Origin: Lichenihabitans sp033947565 | GTDB lineage: Bacteria; Pseudomonadota; Alphaproteobacteria; Rhizobiales; Beijerinckiaceae | Direction of reading: 5' to 3' | NCBI RefSeq assembly: GCF_033947565.1 | Contig: NZ_JARPVX010000005.1 | Span: 69,724-133,723, forward strand | Length of the DNA stretch: 64,000 nt | In this document: positions 8,223 through 16,953 of the stretch, piece by piece | How the letters are laid out: the number at the start of each line of letters is the position of its first letter | Position numbering within the stretch: position 1 is the first letter of the stretch | Position numbers and translations under genes: made by a program | Notes under the pieces: generated by a model | Told to the model about the DNA's origin: nothing | Databases searched by the model: none | The model's input: only the letters and a program-made list of their open reading frames with translations

Positions 8223-9105
8223 GTGTCATCCTTTCAGGGGTCGTCATGTGTTGCCCGATCGCGGCATCGAGACAGGAAAAGTCGATGAGCCCGGACGGGG
8301 GCGAGCCGTTCGGGCATCCAGCGAGGCGCCGGACCGTGGTCCAGCGATCGAGGATCACGGCCTCCAGCCCGCGCAGATCGACGCGTGGTGGCTGGCCTGC
8401 AAGGCCAAGCCGCAGCTCCGCAAGCGAGAAGCCGGGAAAGCGATGCGCCACGGCCGCAAGGGCATCGTCCGGGTGCGTGGCGATCATCCGCTCGGCTTCC
8501 AGCATGGCCGAGATCAGCGCCGTGATTTCGGCGGGCCGGGCCATCAGCGCGCTGTGACGCGCCACCAGCACGGTGTCGGGATAGTCCATGCCCCAGACGT
8601 CGCTGCCGTCGCTCAGCAGAGTGGCGCCTGCGGCGACAAGCCGGCCGATCCAGGGTTCCACCGTCGTGATGGCTGTGACGGCGCCCGAGGCCAGCGCGTC
8701 GGCGGCCTCCGTCAGCGATCCCATGAAACGCACGGTCGTCCGGCCCGCGAGGCCGTGCCGCTCGGTCTGATCGGCCAGCAGAACCTGCATCGGGTCGTCG
8801 GTGAAGGTGCCGATCGCTCCGGACAGGGTTCGAACGTCAGCCCCTTCAGGACCGAGAAGCGCCATGCCGCGCATGCCGCTGCCGGCCACCACCACCAGCG
8901 GGTCGGCATCGTCGGCATCGGCGAGCACATGGGTGAAGCCCGTGGTGCCGATGGTGGCTGTACGGTTCCGCAGGCGCGCCACCGTGGACGAGAAGCCGTC
9001 AAGTCGAGGCGCCTGGACGTCGAGACCCCGCGCCGCCAGAAGCCCGGCGTCGATCGCGAGGAACAATGGCAGATTCGAGAGGGCACCGCCGTGGGTCAGA
9101 ATCAA
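8212..9105 (-). CDS. NMT1/THI5-like binding-protein homologue without signal peptide
   Basis: A 297-residue homologue of the same binding-protein class as its downstream neighbour. It begins with LTHGGALSNLPLFLAIDAGLLAARGLDV, which in exported relatives directly follows the signal peptide. Here the frame starts at TTG 9105 and is closed by a TGA at 9126-9124, so there is room for only seven extra residues and no leader can exist. The protein should stay in the cytoplasm unless the start lies across a sequencing error. It shares the fold landmarks (TIGTTGFTHV, GTFTDDPMQVL, TTVEPWIGRL) of the periplasmic paralogue. As the first gene of the leftward operon, it could be an intracellular ligand sensor, carrier or enzyme. 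Confidence 0.8.
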   Translation of the reverse strand: MILTHGGALSNLPLFLAIDAGLLAARGLDVQAPRLDGFSSTVARLRNRTATIGTTGFTHVLADADDADPLVVVAGSGMRGMALLGPEGADVRTLSGAIGTFTDDPMQVLLADQTERHGLAGRTTVRFMGSLTEAADALASGAVTAITTVEPWIGRLVAAGATLLSDGSDVWGMDYPDTVLVARHSALMARPAEITALISAMLEAERMIATHPDDALAAVAHRFPGFSLAELRLGLAGQPPRVDLRGLEAVILDRWTTVRRLAGCPNGSPPSGLIDFSCLDAAIGQHMTTPERMTHVH

Positions 9106-9255
9106 GATCGATATCCGCGAGGTTCATCGAGTGAGTTCGCCCGACAGCTGGGCGTCTCGAAGCTTTGTTTGGCAAAGCGCGTGCCAGCCGGCTGACGCCG
9201 CTGGACAAGTGCGGCTCGCCTCTTGCAGCAATCCCGCAGGACGAGACGGCGTCGG

Positions 9256-9302
9256 CACGATTGTAAGATCGTGCACAAAACGCATGCTGGATTGTTAACA
9301 AT
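9256..9302. promoter_or_regulatory. divergent control region with two inverted repeats, probable GntR operators
   Basis: The 226 bp between the leftward transporter operon (start 9105) and the rightward GntR gene (start 9332) holds two symmetric sites. One is CACGAT-N6-ATCGTG at 9256-9273. The other is a perfect 12-bp palindrome, ATTGTTAACAAT, at 9291-9302, 29 bp before the regulator start. GntR/FCD regulators commonly bind short AT-rich palindromes of this kind next to their own gene. Autoregulation plus control of the divergent operon is inferred from position. No convincing -35/-10 pair could be assigned. Confidence 0.5.
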
Positions 9303-9331
9303 ATGGGCAGGATGCCCAGGAGGGACGCTGA

Positions 9332-10057
9332 GTGACTGCTACGACCGAGCGGACCCGTGACGCTTCGACGGCCGAGGTGAAACAGCGGATCTTCGTCGCT
9401 ACCCGAAATGCCATCGTGGGTCGCAAGCTGCCTCCCGGCACAAAGCTGACCGAAGACGTCATTGCCGACACCTTCGGTTGTGGTCGTGGGCCGGTTCGCT
9501 GGGCCCTGGCCCGCCTGGGCGATGAGGGGCTGGTGACGCTCGTGCCGCACCGGGGTGCCTTCGTGGCCGAACCGCCTCTCGACGAGGCGAAGCACCTGTT
9601 CGGCGCGCGTCGCATGCTGGAAGGGGGCATCGTGCGCTGTTTGTGCGGCCATCGCCCCCCGGCGGGCTGGCGACCGTTGATCGCCTGCATCGAGGCCGAG
9701 GATCGGGCCCATGCGGAAGGGGATGAAACGGCGGCGCTGCGTTTGTCAGCCGACTTCCACCTCCTCATGGCGGAACTCACCGGCAACCCGATCGTGACCA
9801 CCATGCTGCGCGAACTCGTATCGCGGACCGTGCTGGCCATCACGGTGCACCAGCGCCAGGGCTCGTCGGGCTGCCGCACCCACGAGCACCGCCGGCTGAT
9901 CGCGCTGCTCGAAGCCGGTGATGTCGAGGGCGCTGCCCGCGAGATGGAGGACCATCTCCAGGCCCTCGAGGCCGGGCTCGACCTGTCGCCGCAGCCGCGG
10001 TCAGGCACCGGTCTGCGGGAGGTGCTGCAAGCCGCTCTGACGATGGCGGACGACTAG
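9332..10057 (+). CDS. GntR-family transcriptional regulator, FCD subfamily
   Basis: A 241-residue regulator with an N-terminal winged helix (about residues 15-80; LPPGTKLTEDVIADTFGCGRGPVRWALARL). The C-terminal part is an all-helical FCD ligand domain that includes the typical AADFHLLMAELTGNP-like stretch, here ADFHLLMAEL. The start is GTG at 9332, preceded at seven bases by AGGAGGG. It reads away from the transporter operon and toward the second amidohydrolase gene, which begins 87 bp after its stop. It probably senses the imported compound or a breakdown product and represses both sides. The palindrome at 9291-9302 is the likely operator. Confidence 0.93.
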   Translation: MTATTERTRDASTAEVKQRIFVATRNAIVGRKLPPGTKLTEDVIADTFGCGRGPVRWALARLGDEGLVTLVPHRGAFVAEPPLDEAKHLFGARRMLEGGIVRCLCGHRPPAGWRPLIACIEAEDRAHAEGDETAALRLSADFHLLMAELTGNPIVTTMLRELVSRTVLAITVHQRQGSSGCRTHEHRRLIALLEAGDVEGAAREMEDHLQALEAGLDLSPQPRSGTGLREVLQAALTMADD

Positions 10058-10144
10058 TTCAGCCCCGCTGTCGATCGCGGTATGCCGTTTGCAGACCGTC
10101 CTTCCATCGGGGCCGTCGGATGCGGCCCGCAGCAACAAGGTTCG

Positions 10145-11692
10145 ATGATGTCAGAAGGTCTGTTGATCGGTGGCTGGGTGGTCACCGGCGTGGAAAACCG
10201 GGAGCGCGCCACTGTGCTGCGCGACGCCGCCGTGGTGCATCGCGACGGGGTGGTGGTGGAGGTCGGGGACGCGGAGGCGATGCGGCGTAAATATCCGGAT
10301 GCGCCCCGCTACGGCTCGTCCAAGCACGTGGTGCTGCCGGGCTTCGTCAACAGCCATCACCATGTCGGCCTGACGCCGCTGCAACTGGGTTCGCCCGACT
10401 ATGCCCTCGAACTCTGGTTCGCGAGCCGCATTTCGTCGCGCGCCGTCGACCTCTACCTCGACACGCTGTATTCCGCCTTCGAGATGCTGGCCTCGGGCAT
10501 CACCACGGTGCAGCATATCCACGGCTGGATCCCCGGGCCGCTGGCCCATATTCATGGCTGCTCCACCAAGGTTCTCGAGGCTTATCGCACGATCGGCATG
10601 CGGGCCTCTTATTGCTTCGCGGTGCGGGAACAGAACCGCCTCGTCTATGAGGCCGACGAAGATTTCCTGAAGCGGCTCCCGACCGAAACGGCCGCGCTGC
10701 TGGCACCTCACCTGGCCAAGCAGCGTCTGCCTTTCGCGGACTACATCACGCTGTTCGACCAGCTCAGCGCCGAGAACCAAGGTCAGGACCTTACCCGGAT
10801 CCAACTCGCGCCGGCCAACCTGCATTGGGTCAGCGACGACGGCCTGCTGGCCCTCAGGGAGAAGGCCGACGCCGCGCAGGTGCCGATGCACATGCACCTG
10901 CTCGAAACCGTCTACCAGAAGGAATATGCCCGCCGTCGCACCGGCACCACGGCGGTTAAGCACCTGCACAAGCTCGGCCTGTTGGGCCCTGGCATGACGC
11001 TCGGCCATGGCGTGTGGCTGACCGAGGAGGATATCGAGATTGCGGCCTCGACCGGCACCTGCATCTGCCACAATTGTTCTTCGAACCTGCGGCTACGCAG
11101 TGGCGTGGCGCCGCTCAACGCCTTTGCGGCGCAGGGCGTCACGGTCGGCATGGGGCTCGACGAGGCCGGCATCAACGAGGACCGCGACATGCTGCAGGAG
11201 ATGCGGCTGGCACTCCGGGTCCACCGCGTCCCCGGCATGCGGGAAGAAGAGGTGCCGTCCTGCCCGCAGGTGCTGAAGATGGCGACCGAAGGCGGCGCCA
11301 TGACGACGGCCTTTGGGGCCAGCATCGGCAAGCTCGAGGTAGGCCGCATGGCCGATGCCGTGCTGATCGACGTCGAGCGCGCCTTCTACCCCTACCAGGA
11401 TGACGACGTGCCGATGCTGGATGCCCTGATTCAGCGCGCCAAGACCCAGCATGTCGATGCCACGGTGGTGGGCGGCAAGGTGGTGTACGAGCATGGGCGT
11501 TTCGCCCATGTCGACCGTGACGCCGTGTTGGCCGAGATCGCGGAAGCCATGGGCCGCCCCCGCACGCCGGCCGAGGACACCAGCCGGGAACTCCGCCGGC
11601 AGGTGTTCCCGCACGTGCAGGCCTTCTACGCCGATTATCTCGCCGGCGAGCCCGCACGAACGCCGTTCTACGCACCCTCAGCGCGAACCTGA
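10145..11692 (+). CDS. metal-dependent amidohydrolase (AtzA/SAH-deaminase-like), second copy
   Basis: A 515-residue amidohydrolase of the same superfamily as the gene at 1707-3233 but clearly divergent. Visible landmarks are the metal motif VLPGFVNSHHHVG at about 64-75, MHMHLLET in the middle, LGHGVW near residue 287, HNCSSNLRLRSGVAP, and GMGLDEAGINEDRDM with the catalytic Asp. The start is placed at the ATG at 10145 (or 10148) after AAGG at 10138. The frame is open from 10082 but those extra residues are not family-like. With the GntR gene immediately upstream, it likely forms the rightward arm of the same regulon, acting on a related or downstream N-containing metabolite. Confidence 0.88.
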   Translation: MMSEGLLIGGWVVTGVENRERATVLRDAAVVHRDGVVVEVGDAEAMRRKYPDAPRYGSSKHVVLPGFVNSHHHVGLTPLQLGSPDYALELWFASRISSRAVDLYLDTLYSAFEMLASGITTVQHIHGWIPGPLAHIHGCSTKVLEAYRTIGMRASYCFAVREQNRLVYEADEDFLKRLPTETAALLAPHLAKQRLPFADYITLFDQLSAENQGQDLTRIQLAPANLHWVSDDGLLALREKADAAQVPMHMHLLETVYQKEYARRRTGTTAVKHLHKLGLLGPGMTLGHGVWLTEEDIEIAASTGTCICHNCSSNLRLRSGVAPLNAFAAQGVTVGMGLDEAGINEDRDMLQEMRLALRVHRVPGMREEEVPSCPQVLKMATEGGAMTTAFGASIGKLEVGRMADAVLIDVERAFYPYQDDDVPMLDALIQRAKTQHVDATVVGGKVVYEHGRFAHVDRDAVLAEIAEAMGRPRTPAEDTSRELRRQVFPHVQAFYADYLAGEPARTPFYAPSART

Positions 11693-11707
11693 GCCGCGAC
11701 CGCTACC

Positions 11708-11731
11708 CGGAGCAGGGGCATCTCTGCTCCG
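11708..11731. terminator. bidirectional stem-loop between convergent genes
   Basis: A perfect 8-bp inverted repeat (CGGAGCAG ... CTGCTCCG) with an 8-nt loop lies in the 50 bp between the convergent amidohydrolase (ends 11692) and FGGY kinase (ends 11743). There is no T-tract, so it would be a weak or factor-assisted terminator serving both directions. Confidence 0.5.
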
Positions 11732-11742
11732 ACCATCGCCGT

Positions 11743-13221
11743 TCAGTGCTGCATGCGGCCCGTCAGGCGCTCGCGCGCCGGGCTGTGCCACAGGTGTCGC
11801 GCCGCATCGACGGTTTCGAGATAATGGGCGAAGCCGTCTTCGTAATGATCGGATTGAGACCGCGGTTCGACCACGGATTCCGATCGCGTCCAGGCCGCGT
11901 GATCGTAGGCGATGCCGAGCACGTCCATCGTGGCCATGACGGTGCCACGGGCGCCGACTTCCGGTCGGCGTGCGATGTGCAACGGCACCTGCAGCACATC
12001 GGCGATCATCTGACACCAGACGCGTGAACCGGAGCCGCCGCCGCATACCGACAGCCGCCCCGTGAACCCTGCGGCTTCGATGCAATGACGCGCCGCATAG
12101 GCCACCGATTCGCAAACGGCCGTGACGAGGTCGGCCCGCGTGGTGCCCATGCTGAGCCCGGCCAACTGCCCGCGTGCCGAGACGTCGCAGAACGGCGCCC
12201 GCTCGCCGGTGGCCGCAAAATACGGGAGTGCCGACACGCCGCGCGCGCCTGGAACGCTTTCGGCCAGCAGTGCTTCGAGGCCGTCGGGCCTGACCCCCAC
12301 CAGGGCCAGGATCCAATCGAGGGAGGCCGTTCCCACCATGGCGGGCGCGGCACGCAGCCAGCGATCCGGCTTCGGCATGCAAAGCGTCATGCCCATCGGC
12401 TCGCCACCGGTATCGACGGCGCCGACCAGCACCTGGCAGGCCAGGGTGGTGCCGATGGTGATCAGGCCATCGCCCAGTTCGTTGACGCCAGCCCCGATGG
12501 CGCAGGCCGGCATGTCGAAGGGCCCGGCGTGCACCGGCAGGCCCAGCGGCAAGCCGGTGAGGGCGGCACCCGCCGCGTTGAGGGGATAGGCTCGGCCGGG
12601 CGAGGCATCGACGGGAGCGAGCAGGTGGCTATGGGGCTCGAGCCCCAGCAAGCGCAGGATCTCGGGATCGTAGCGTCGCGTCCGCGTATCGAGGAACGGC
12701 AACGAGGCATCCGAAGGGTCGGTGGCCCGCACGCCCGTCAAGCGTTGCAGGATACCGTCCTTCACGTAGCTGGCCGTCGCGGCGGCCCGCAGGCTTTCCG
12801 GCTCGGCTTCGGCCAGGGCCGCCATGAGCGGGGCCTGCGATCCGGCGAAGATGGCATTGCCATTGCGGCGGAAAACCGCCTCATAGGTGCCATCGTCCAT
12901 CCACCGCTGCAGGGCCCTGTTGCCGCGCCCATCGAGCCATGAGATTGCAGGCCGCACCGCGCGACCTTCGTGATCGAGCAACCAGAGCCCATCGCTTTGC
13001 CCCGTGATGCCGACCGCGATCGGCGTCCGCGTGGTGGCGGCCCGCACTTCCGAGACCACGATGCCGACCGCCGTCACGATCTCCTCGAAATCTTGCTCGA
13101 TCCGTTCCGTGCTCAGGTGGCGCAGCACGGCGCGCCGCGACGCGACGGCCAGGATCTCGCCATCGAGCGAGAAAGCGGCGGCCTTGATCATTGATGTGCC
13201 GAGATCGATCCCGATCAGCAT
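11743..13221 (-). CDS. FGGY-family carbohydrate kinase (xylulokinase-like)
   Basis: A 492-residue kinase of the FGGY family. It phosphorylates a sugar or polyol with ATP in the cytoplasm. The N-terminus LIGIDLGTSMIKAAAF is the first phosphate loop of the actin-like fold, GITGQSDGLWLLD follows near residue 80, and the C-terminal ATP-binding segment VCGGGSGSRVWCQMIADVL is near residue 400. The ATG at 13221 is chosen because GGGAGGGG lies eight bases upstream; the frame extends eight codons further. It is divergent from the SorC regulator. The aldolase and GlpD genes downstream of the next transporter suggest it feeds a phosphorylated keto sugar toward DHAP. The substrate is not readable from sequence. 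Confidence 0.9.
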   Translation of the reverse strand: MLIGIDLGTSMIKAAAFSLDGEILAVASRRAVLRHLSTERIEQDFEEIVTAVGIVVSEVRAATTRTPIAVGITGQSDGLWLLDHEGRAVRPAISWLDGRGNRALQRWMDDGTYEAVFRRNGNAIFAGSQAPLMAALAEAEPESLRAAATASYVKDGILQRLTGVRATDPSDASLPFLDTRTRRYDPEILRLLGLEPHSHLLAPVDASPGRAYPLNAAGAALTGLPLGLPVHAGPFDMPACAIGAGVNELGDGLITIGTTLACQVLVGAVDTGGEPMGMTLCMPKPDRWLRAAPAMVGTASLDWILALVGVRPDGLEALLAESVPGARGVSALPYFAATGERAPFCDVSARGQLAGLSMGTTRADLVTAVCESVAYAARHCIEAAGFTGRLSVCGGGSGSRVWCQMIADVLQVPLHIARRPEVGARGTVMATMDVLGIAYDHAAWTRSESVVEPRSQSDHYEDGFAHYLETVDAARHLWHSPARERLTGRMQH

Positions 13222-13268
13222 GGGAAATTCCCCTCCCGAATGCATCTTACCTGACGCAATATTTTTCT

Positions 13269-13280
13269 ATTTGGACAAAT
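13269..13280. promoter_or_regulatory. candidate SorC operator between divergent kinase and regulator
   Basis: The 112-bp divergent region contains ATTTG-GA-CAAAT at 13269-13280. It sits in the only AT-rich stretch there, 48 bp before the kinase start and 53 bp before the regulator start. SorC/DeoR-type effectors bind AT-rich inverted repeats in such positions. This is a positional inference only. Confidence 0.4.
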
Positions 13281-13333
13281 GTATCAGCCGCACATCCTCG
13301 ATGCAACGCGAGCCATGAAGCCCATGCAAGCCG

Positions 13334-14281
13334 ATGATTGAGATCGACAAGAAGGAAAGCGAAGCCGCCCGGGCAGCTTGGCTTTATTACCACGAGGAAC
13401 TCACCCAGAGTGAGATCGCCACCGAGTTGAGTGTCAGCCGCAGCACGGTCACGCGCCTGCTTCAACGCGCCAAGCTCGACGGGCTGGTTCATATCTCGCT
13501 GAACGTTTCGGCCAGCATGTTCAAGGCCGAACGGGACCTCGAGCAGGCTTTCGGCCTCGACCGCGTCCGGATCGTCCCGGCTCCGAGCGACGAGGCGATG
13601 CAGAAGCGCTGGCTCGGCCATGCAGCCGCCGAGCTCCTGGCCCCCATGATGATCGACAAGGCCGTCGTGGCAGTAGGCTGGGGCAGCACGCTGCTGGCCA
13701 TGACGGCGTCGCTGGTCGGCAGCACGCCTCTCAAGGGCGTTCAGGTCGTGCCCTTCGTGGGCGGCCTCCACAACGCCCTGATGGGCACCGACACCAACGA
13801 GATCGCCAAGGTCGTGGGACAGCATTTCAACGCAGCGGTACGCCCCTTGCTGGCCCCGATCTACGTCCAGGACGAGACCACGGCGCTCGCCTTGGCCAAC
13901 GATCCCGGCATCCGGGACGCGCTCGACCTGGCTCGCCGGGCGTCGGTGGTGGTCTACAGCGTTGGCGCGATGCACAACGAGACCACGATGTTCCGGCTCG
14001 GCCACATCACGGCGGAGCAGAACGACTTCCTGCGCAAACACGGCGCGGTCGGCGACATCGCCTGCCGTTGGATCGATCGGGACGGCCGATCGGTCGAGAT
14101 GCCCGCCTCCATCAATCCCATCGGCATCGCGCTCGACGAGCTGAAACGCATTCCGCGACGCCTCGCCGTGGCGGGCGGCGAAACCAAGCGGGACATCGTG
14201 CTCGCGGCCTTGCGCGGCGGCTTCGTCACGACGCTGGTGACGGACGAGCGGACCGCCGACTACGTGCTGCGCCATCGCTGA
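13334..14281 (+). CDS. SorC-family sugar-binding transcriptional regulator
   Basis: A 315-residue SorC-family regulator. Residues about 8-60 form a helix-turn-helix (YYHEELTQSEIATELSVSR, STVTRLLQRAKLDGLV). The remainder is the sugar-phosphate sensing domain, with VAVGWGSTLLAM, VVPFVGGL, PLLAPIYV and a C-terminal AVAGGETKRDIVLAAL, which relatives use to hold the effector phosphate. It is the only regulator in the 28-kb carbohydrate block. It probably controls the FGGY kinase and the leftward transporter/aldolase operon ending at 14324, with a phosphorylated sugar as effector. Confidence 0.93.
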   Translation: MIEIDKKESEAARAAWLYYHEELTQSEIATELSVSRSTVTRLLQRAKLDGLVHISLNVSASMFKAERDLEQAFGLDRVRIVPAPSDEAMQKRWLGHAAAELLAPMMIDKAVVAVGWGSTLLAMTASLVGSTPLKGVQVVPFVGGLHNALMGTDTNEIAKVVGQHFNAAVRPLLAPIYVQDETTALALANDPGIRDALDLARRASVVVYSVGAMHNETTMFRLGHITAEQNDFLRKHGAVGDIACRWIDRDGRSVEMPASINPIGIALDELKRIPRRLAVAGGETKRDIVLAALRGGFVTTLVTDERTADYVLRHR

Positions 14282-14323
14282 GACGGGACACTGGCATTGA
14301 GGCTGCGATTGCGCCGGACGCAT

Positions 14324-15319
14324 TCAGAAGCGCGATCGCCGATCGGTCAGCACCGCGAAGATGATGGCGACGCCGATCACCACGGGCTGCAGGTTGGGTG
14401 ACACGTTGAGCAGCCCCATGCCGTTGCGCAACACGCCGATGGTCAGCAGGCCGATAAAGGTGCCGAGCATGCTGCCCGCGCCCCCCGCGAGGCTCGCACC
14501 CCCGATCACCACCACGGCGATGACGCTCAGCAGGTCGTTGACGCCGGCGGTGGGCTGCGCCGAGTCGAGCCGGGAGCCGACGATCACCCCGGCCAGCGCC
14601 GCCAGGAAGCCCGCCACCGCGTAGACGCCGACCCGGATTCGCTGCACGTTGAGGCCGGACAAGCGCGCCACCTCCTCGTTGCCGCCAACTGCGTAAAGGG
14701 CGCGTCCGCTCGGTCGGAACCGCAGCCAGAAGGCGGCGATCAGGTAGATGGCGATCAGGATGACGGCCTCGAACGGCACGCCGAGCACCCGGATCGAGGT
14801 AAGCGCGGTGTACCAGTCGGGGAAGCCGGTGATGGGGCTGCCATCGGTGATGAACAAGGCCAGACCCGAGCAGGCCGACATGGTCGCGAGGGTGGCCACG
14901 AAGGGCTGGATGCGGCCATAGGTCGACAGCGTTCCGTTGACGAAGCCGATAAAGGTGCCGGTCGCCAATCCGGCCAGTACCGCCAGCGGGAACGGAACGC
15001 CGCCGTAGCGGTAAAGCCAAGCGTTCACCATCAGGCTTGTGGCCAGCACGGCGCCGACCGAAAGGTCGATGCCGCCGGTGATGATCACCAGGGCGGAACC
15101 GGCCGCCATGATGCCGATGTCGGATACCTGACTGAAGATATTGACGATGTTGCGCGTCGTCAGGAAATAGGGCGACAGGGTGGACAGCACGAGCGCCACG
15201 ACGATCAGGCCGATCAATGGTCCCGGCACGAACCGGGCCACGCCCATGATCTGATCCTTGAGGCTGGACCGTTCGGCCGGCAGGAGCACGCCGTCGCTTG
15301 ATTTCAGGATCTGTGTCAC
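14324..15319 (-). CDS. sugar ABC permease, RbsC/CUT2 family
   Basis: A 331-residue integral membrane permease of the ribose/xylose CUT2 type. It has eight to ten hydrophobic segments and the diagnostic GGIDLSVGAVLA motif near residue 85. In the second half it has RALYAVGGNEEVARLSGLNV and VVIGGASLAGGAGSMLGTFIG. The C-terminus is short and basic. It is the last gene of the operon running from the E1-alpha gene (22965) leftward, and it converges on the SorC gene with a 42-bp gap. It works with the ATPase at 15366-16898 and the binding protein at 16954-17949. Confidence 0.94.
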   Translation of the reverse strand: MTQILKSSDGVLLPAERSSLKDQIMGVARFVPGPLIGLIVVALVLSTLSPYFLTTRNIVNIFSQVSDIGIMAAGSALVIITGGIDLSVGAVLATSLMVNAWLYRYGGVPFPLAVLAGLATGTFIGFVNGTLSTYGRIQPFVATLATMSACSGLALFITDGSPITGFPDWYTALTSIRVLGVPFEAVILIAIYLIAAFWLRFRPSGRALYAVGGNEEVARLSGLNVQRIRVGVYAVAGFLAALAGVIVGSRLDSAQPTAGVNDLLSVIAVVVIGGASLAGGAGSMLGTFIGLLTIGVLRNGMGLLNVSPNLQPVVIGVAIIFAVLTDRRSRF

Positions 15320-15365
15320 GGCGTTCTCCCCCCGGCGGCCATTGCTGTCCGGCTTTCAATGCGCA

Positions 15366-16898
15366 TCAGGCGTTGTGGTGGTCCGACACACCGGCATTCG
15401 GCGACGCCCCGACCGCGAGCGCCATCACGCGTTCGGGCGTCGCCTCATCCCGTGACAGGATGCCCTGCTGCCGGCCGCCCGACATCACCAGGATGCGATG
15501 CGACAGGCCAAGCACCTCTTCGAGCTCGGAGGAGACGACGATCACCGCGACGCCCTCGGCGGCCAAGCCGCGGAGGATTTCATAGATGGCCATCTTGGCC
15601 CCGACATCGACGCCGCGCGTCGGCTCGTCGACGATGAACACTTTCGGGGTCTCGACCAGCCATTTGCCGATCAACACCTTCTGCTGGTTGCCGCCCGACA
15701 TGCGGCCAACCGGCTGCACGATCTGACCGCGGATGTCGAAGCGTCGCTTCTGTGTTTCGGCCGTCCTGGCCACGATCCCCGGGGTGACGACCCCGAAACG
15801 CTGCAGCTTGGCTTCCCAGGGCAGCGAAATGTTCTTGGCCGCGCTGCGGTCGAGGTTCAGGCCCTGACCCTTGCGGTCTTCCGGCACCATGAAGATCCCG
15901 GCCGCGATGGCGCTGCGCGGCGAGGTGATGCGGACCACGTGGTCTTCGACGCGGATCTCGCCCGCGTCGGCCCGGTCGGCCCCTGCGATGGCGCGCACCA
16001 CCTCGGTGCGACCGGCGCCGATCAAGCCCGCGAAGCCCAGGATCTCGCCCTTGGCGAGGTCGAAGGAGATGTCCCGGAAGGCGCCGTCGCGGCACAAGCC
16101 GTCGATCTTCAGCGCCACCGCGTTGCCGCGCGGCTTCGGGGCGTGGTGTTCAAAGGTGAAATCGCGGCCCACCATGGCGTTGATCATGTCCTGCTGCGAT
16201 ACGGGACCTTCCCAGGCCCCGACGCGCTCGCCGTCGCGCAGGCACAGGACCCGGTCGGTGATGGCCTGGACCTCATCGAGCCGGTGGGACACGTAGACGA
16301 TGCTGGCTCCGCCTTTCCGCAACAAGCGGATCTGCTCGAAGATGCGCTCGGCTTCGGAAGCCCCGACCGAGGCGGTCGGCTCGTCGAAGATGATGTAGCG
16401 CGGCTTTCGCAGGATCGCCTTGGCGATCTCGATGCCTTGCTGCACCGCCATCGATAAGCCGCCGACGGTGCGACGCGGATCGACCGCCACGCCGAGCGCT
16501 TCGAGCGCCGCCCCGGCTTCCCGCACCATGCGGCCTCGATCGATCCGGCCGCGCGCGAGCGGTTGCCGACCAAGAAACATGTTCTCGGCGACCGTCAGGC
16601 CCGGCAGGAGGCGGATTTCCTGGTGGATCAGGGCGACGCCCTTGGCCATGGCGTCGGAAGGCGACGTCGGCGCATAGGGAACGCCGTCGAGCAGCATCTC
16701 GCCACCGGTCAGCCGCACCACGCCGGCTATGCAGGAATTCAACGTGGATTTGCCGGCGCCGTTCTCGCCGATCAGGCCCAGCACGCTGCCGGGCTTGAGC
16801 ACGAGGTCGACGGATTTCAGTACCGGACGGCCGCCATAGGCCTTGACCAGTTTGCGGCACACGAGCCCGTGTTGGGGCGTCTCGATCAGGTCGGTCAT
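15366..16898 (-). CDS. sugar ABC ATPase with two nucleotide-binding domains, RbsA/MglA/CUT2 family
   Basis: A 510-residue tandem ATPase. The first domain has GENGAGKST (about 39-47), Walker B IIFDEPTA and the VSHRLDE switch. The second has the family-typical lysine-free loop AGLIGAGRTEVVRA, signature MSGGNQQKVLIGKWL and Walker B FIVDEPTRGVDVGAK. Length and motifs are canonical for RbsA/XylG/MglA. The start lies 55 bp after the end of the binding-protein gene, beyond an intercistronic hairpin. It energises the permease encoded 46 bp downstream. Confidence 0.95.
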   Translation of the reverse strand: MTDLIETPQHGLVCRKLVKAYGGRPVLKSVDLVLKPGSVLGLIGENGAGKSTLNSCIAGVVRLTGGEMLLDGVPYAPTSPSDAMAKGVALIHQEIRLLPGLTVAENMFLGRQPLARGRIDRGRMVREAGAALEALGVAVDPRRTVGGLSMAVQQGIEIAKAILRKPRYIIFDEPTASVGASEAERIFEQIRLLRKGGASIVYVSHRLDEVQAITDRVLCLRDGERVGAWEGPVSQQDMINAMVGRDFTFEHHAPKPRGNAVALKIDGLCRDGAFRDISFDLAKGEILGFAGLIGAGRTEVVRAIAGADRADAGEIRVEDHVVRITSPRSAIAAGIFMVPEDRKGQGLNLDRSAAKNISLPWEAKLQRFGVVTPGIVARTAETQKRRFDIRGQIVQPVGRMSGGNQQKVLIGKWLVETPKVFIVDEPTRGVDVGAKMAIYEILRGLAAEGVAVIVVSSELEEVLGLSHRILVMSGGRQQGILSRDEATPERVMALAVGASPNAGVSDHHNA

Positions 16899-16919
16899 GG
16901 GCGCTCCACGCAGGCTTGC

Positions 16920-16947
16920 GACGGCCTGGGCGATGGCTCAGGCCGTC
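16920..16947. terminator. intercistronic stem-loop after binding-protein gene
   Basis: A perfect 9-bp inverted repeat, GACGGCCTG ... CAGGCCGTC, with a 10-nt loop fills most of the gap between the sugar-binding protein (ends at 16954 on the minus strand) and its ATPase (starts at 16898). No T-tract follows. In binding-protein operons such hairpins usually act as partial terminators or 3' mRNA stabilisers that raise binding-protein levels over the membrane components. Confidence 0.55.
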
Positions 16948-16953
16948 CCGTCA

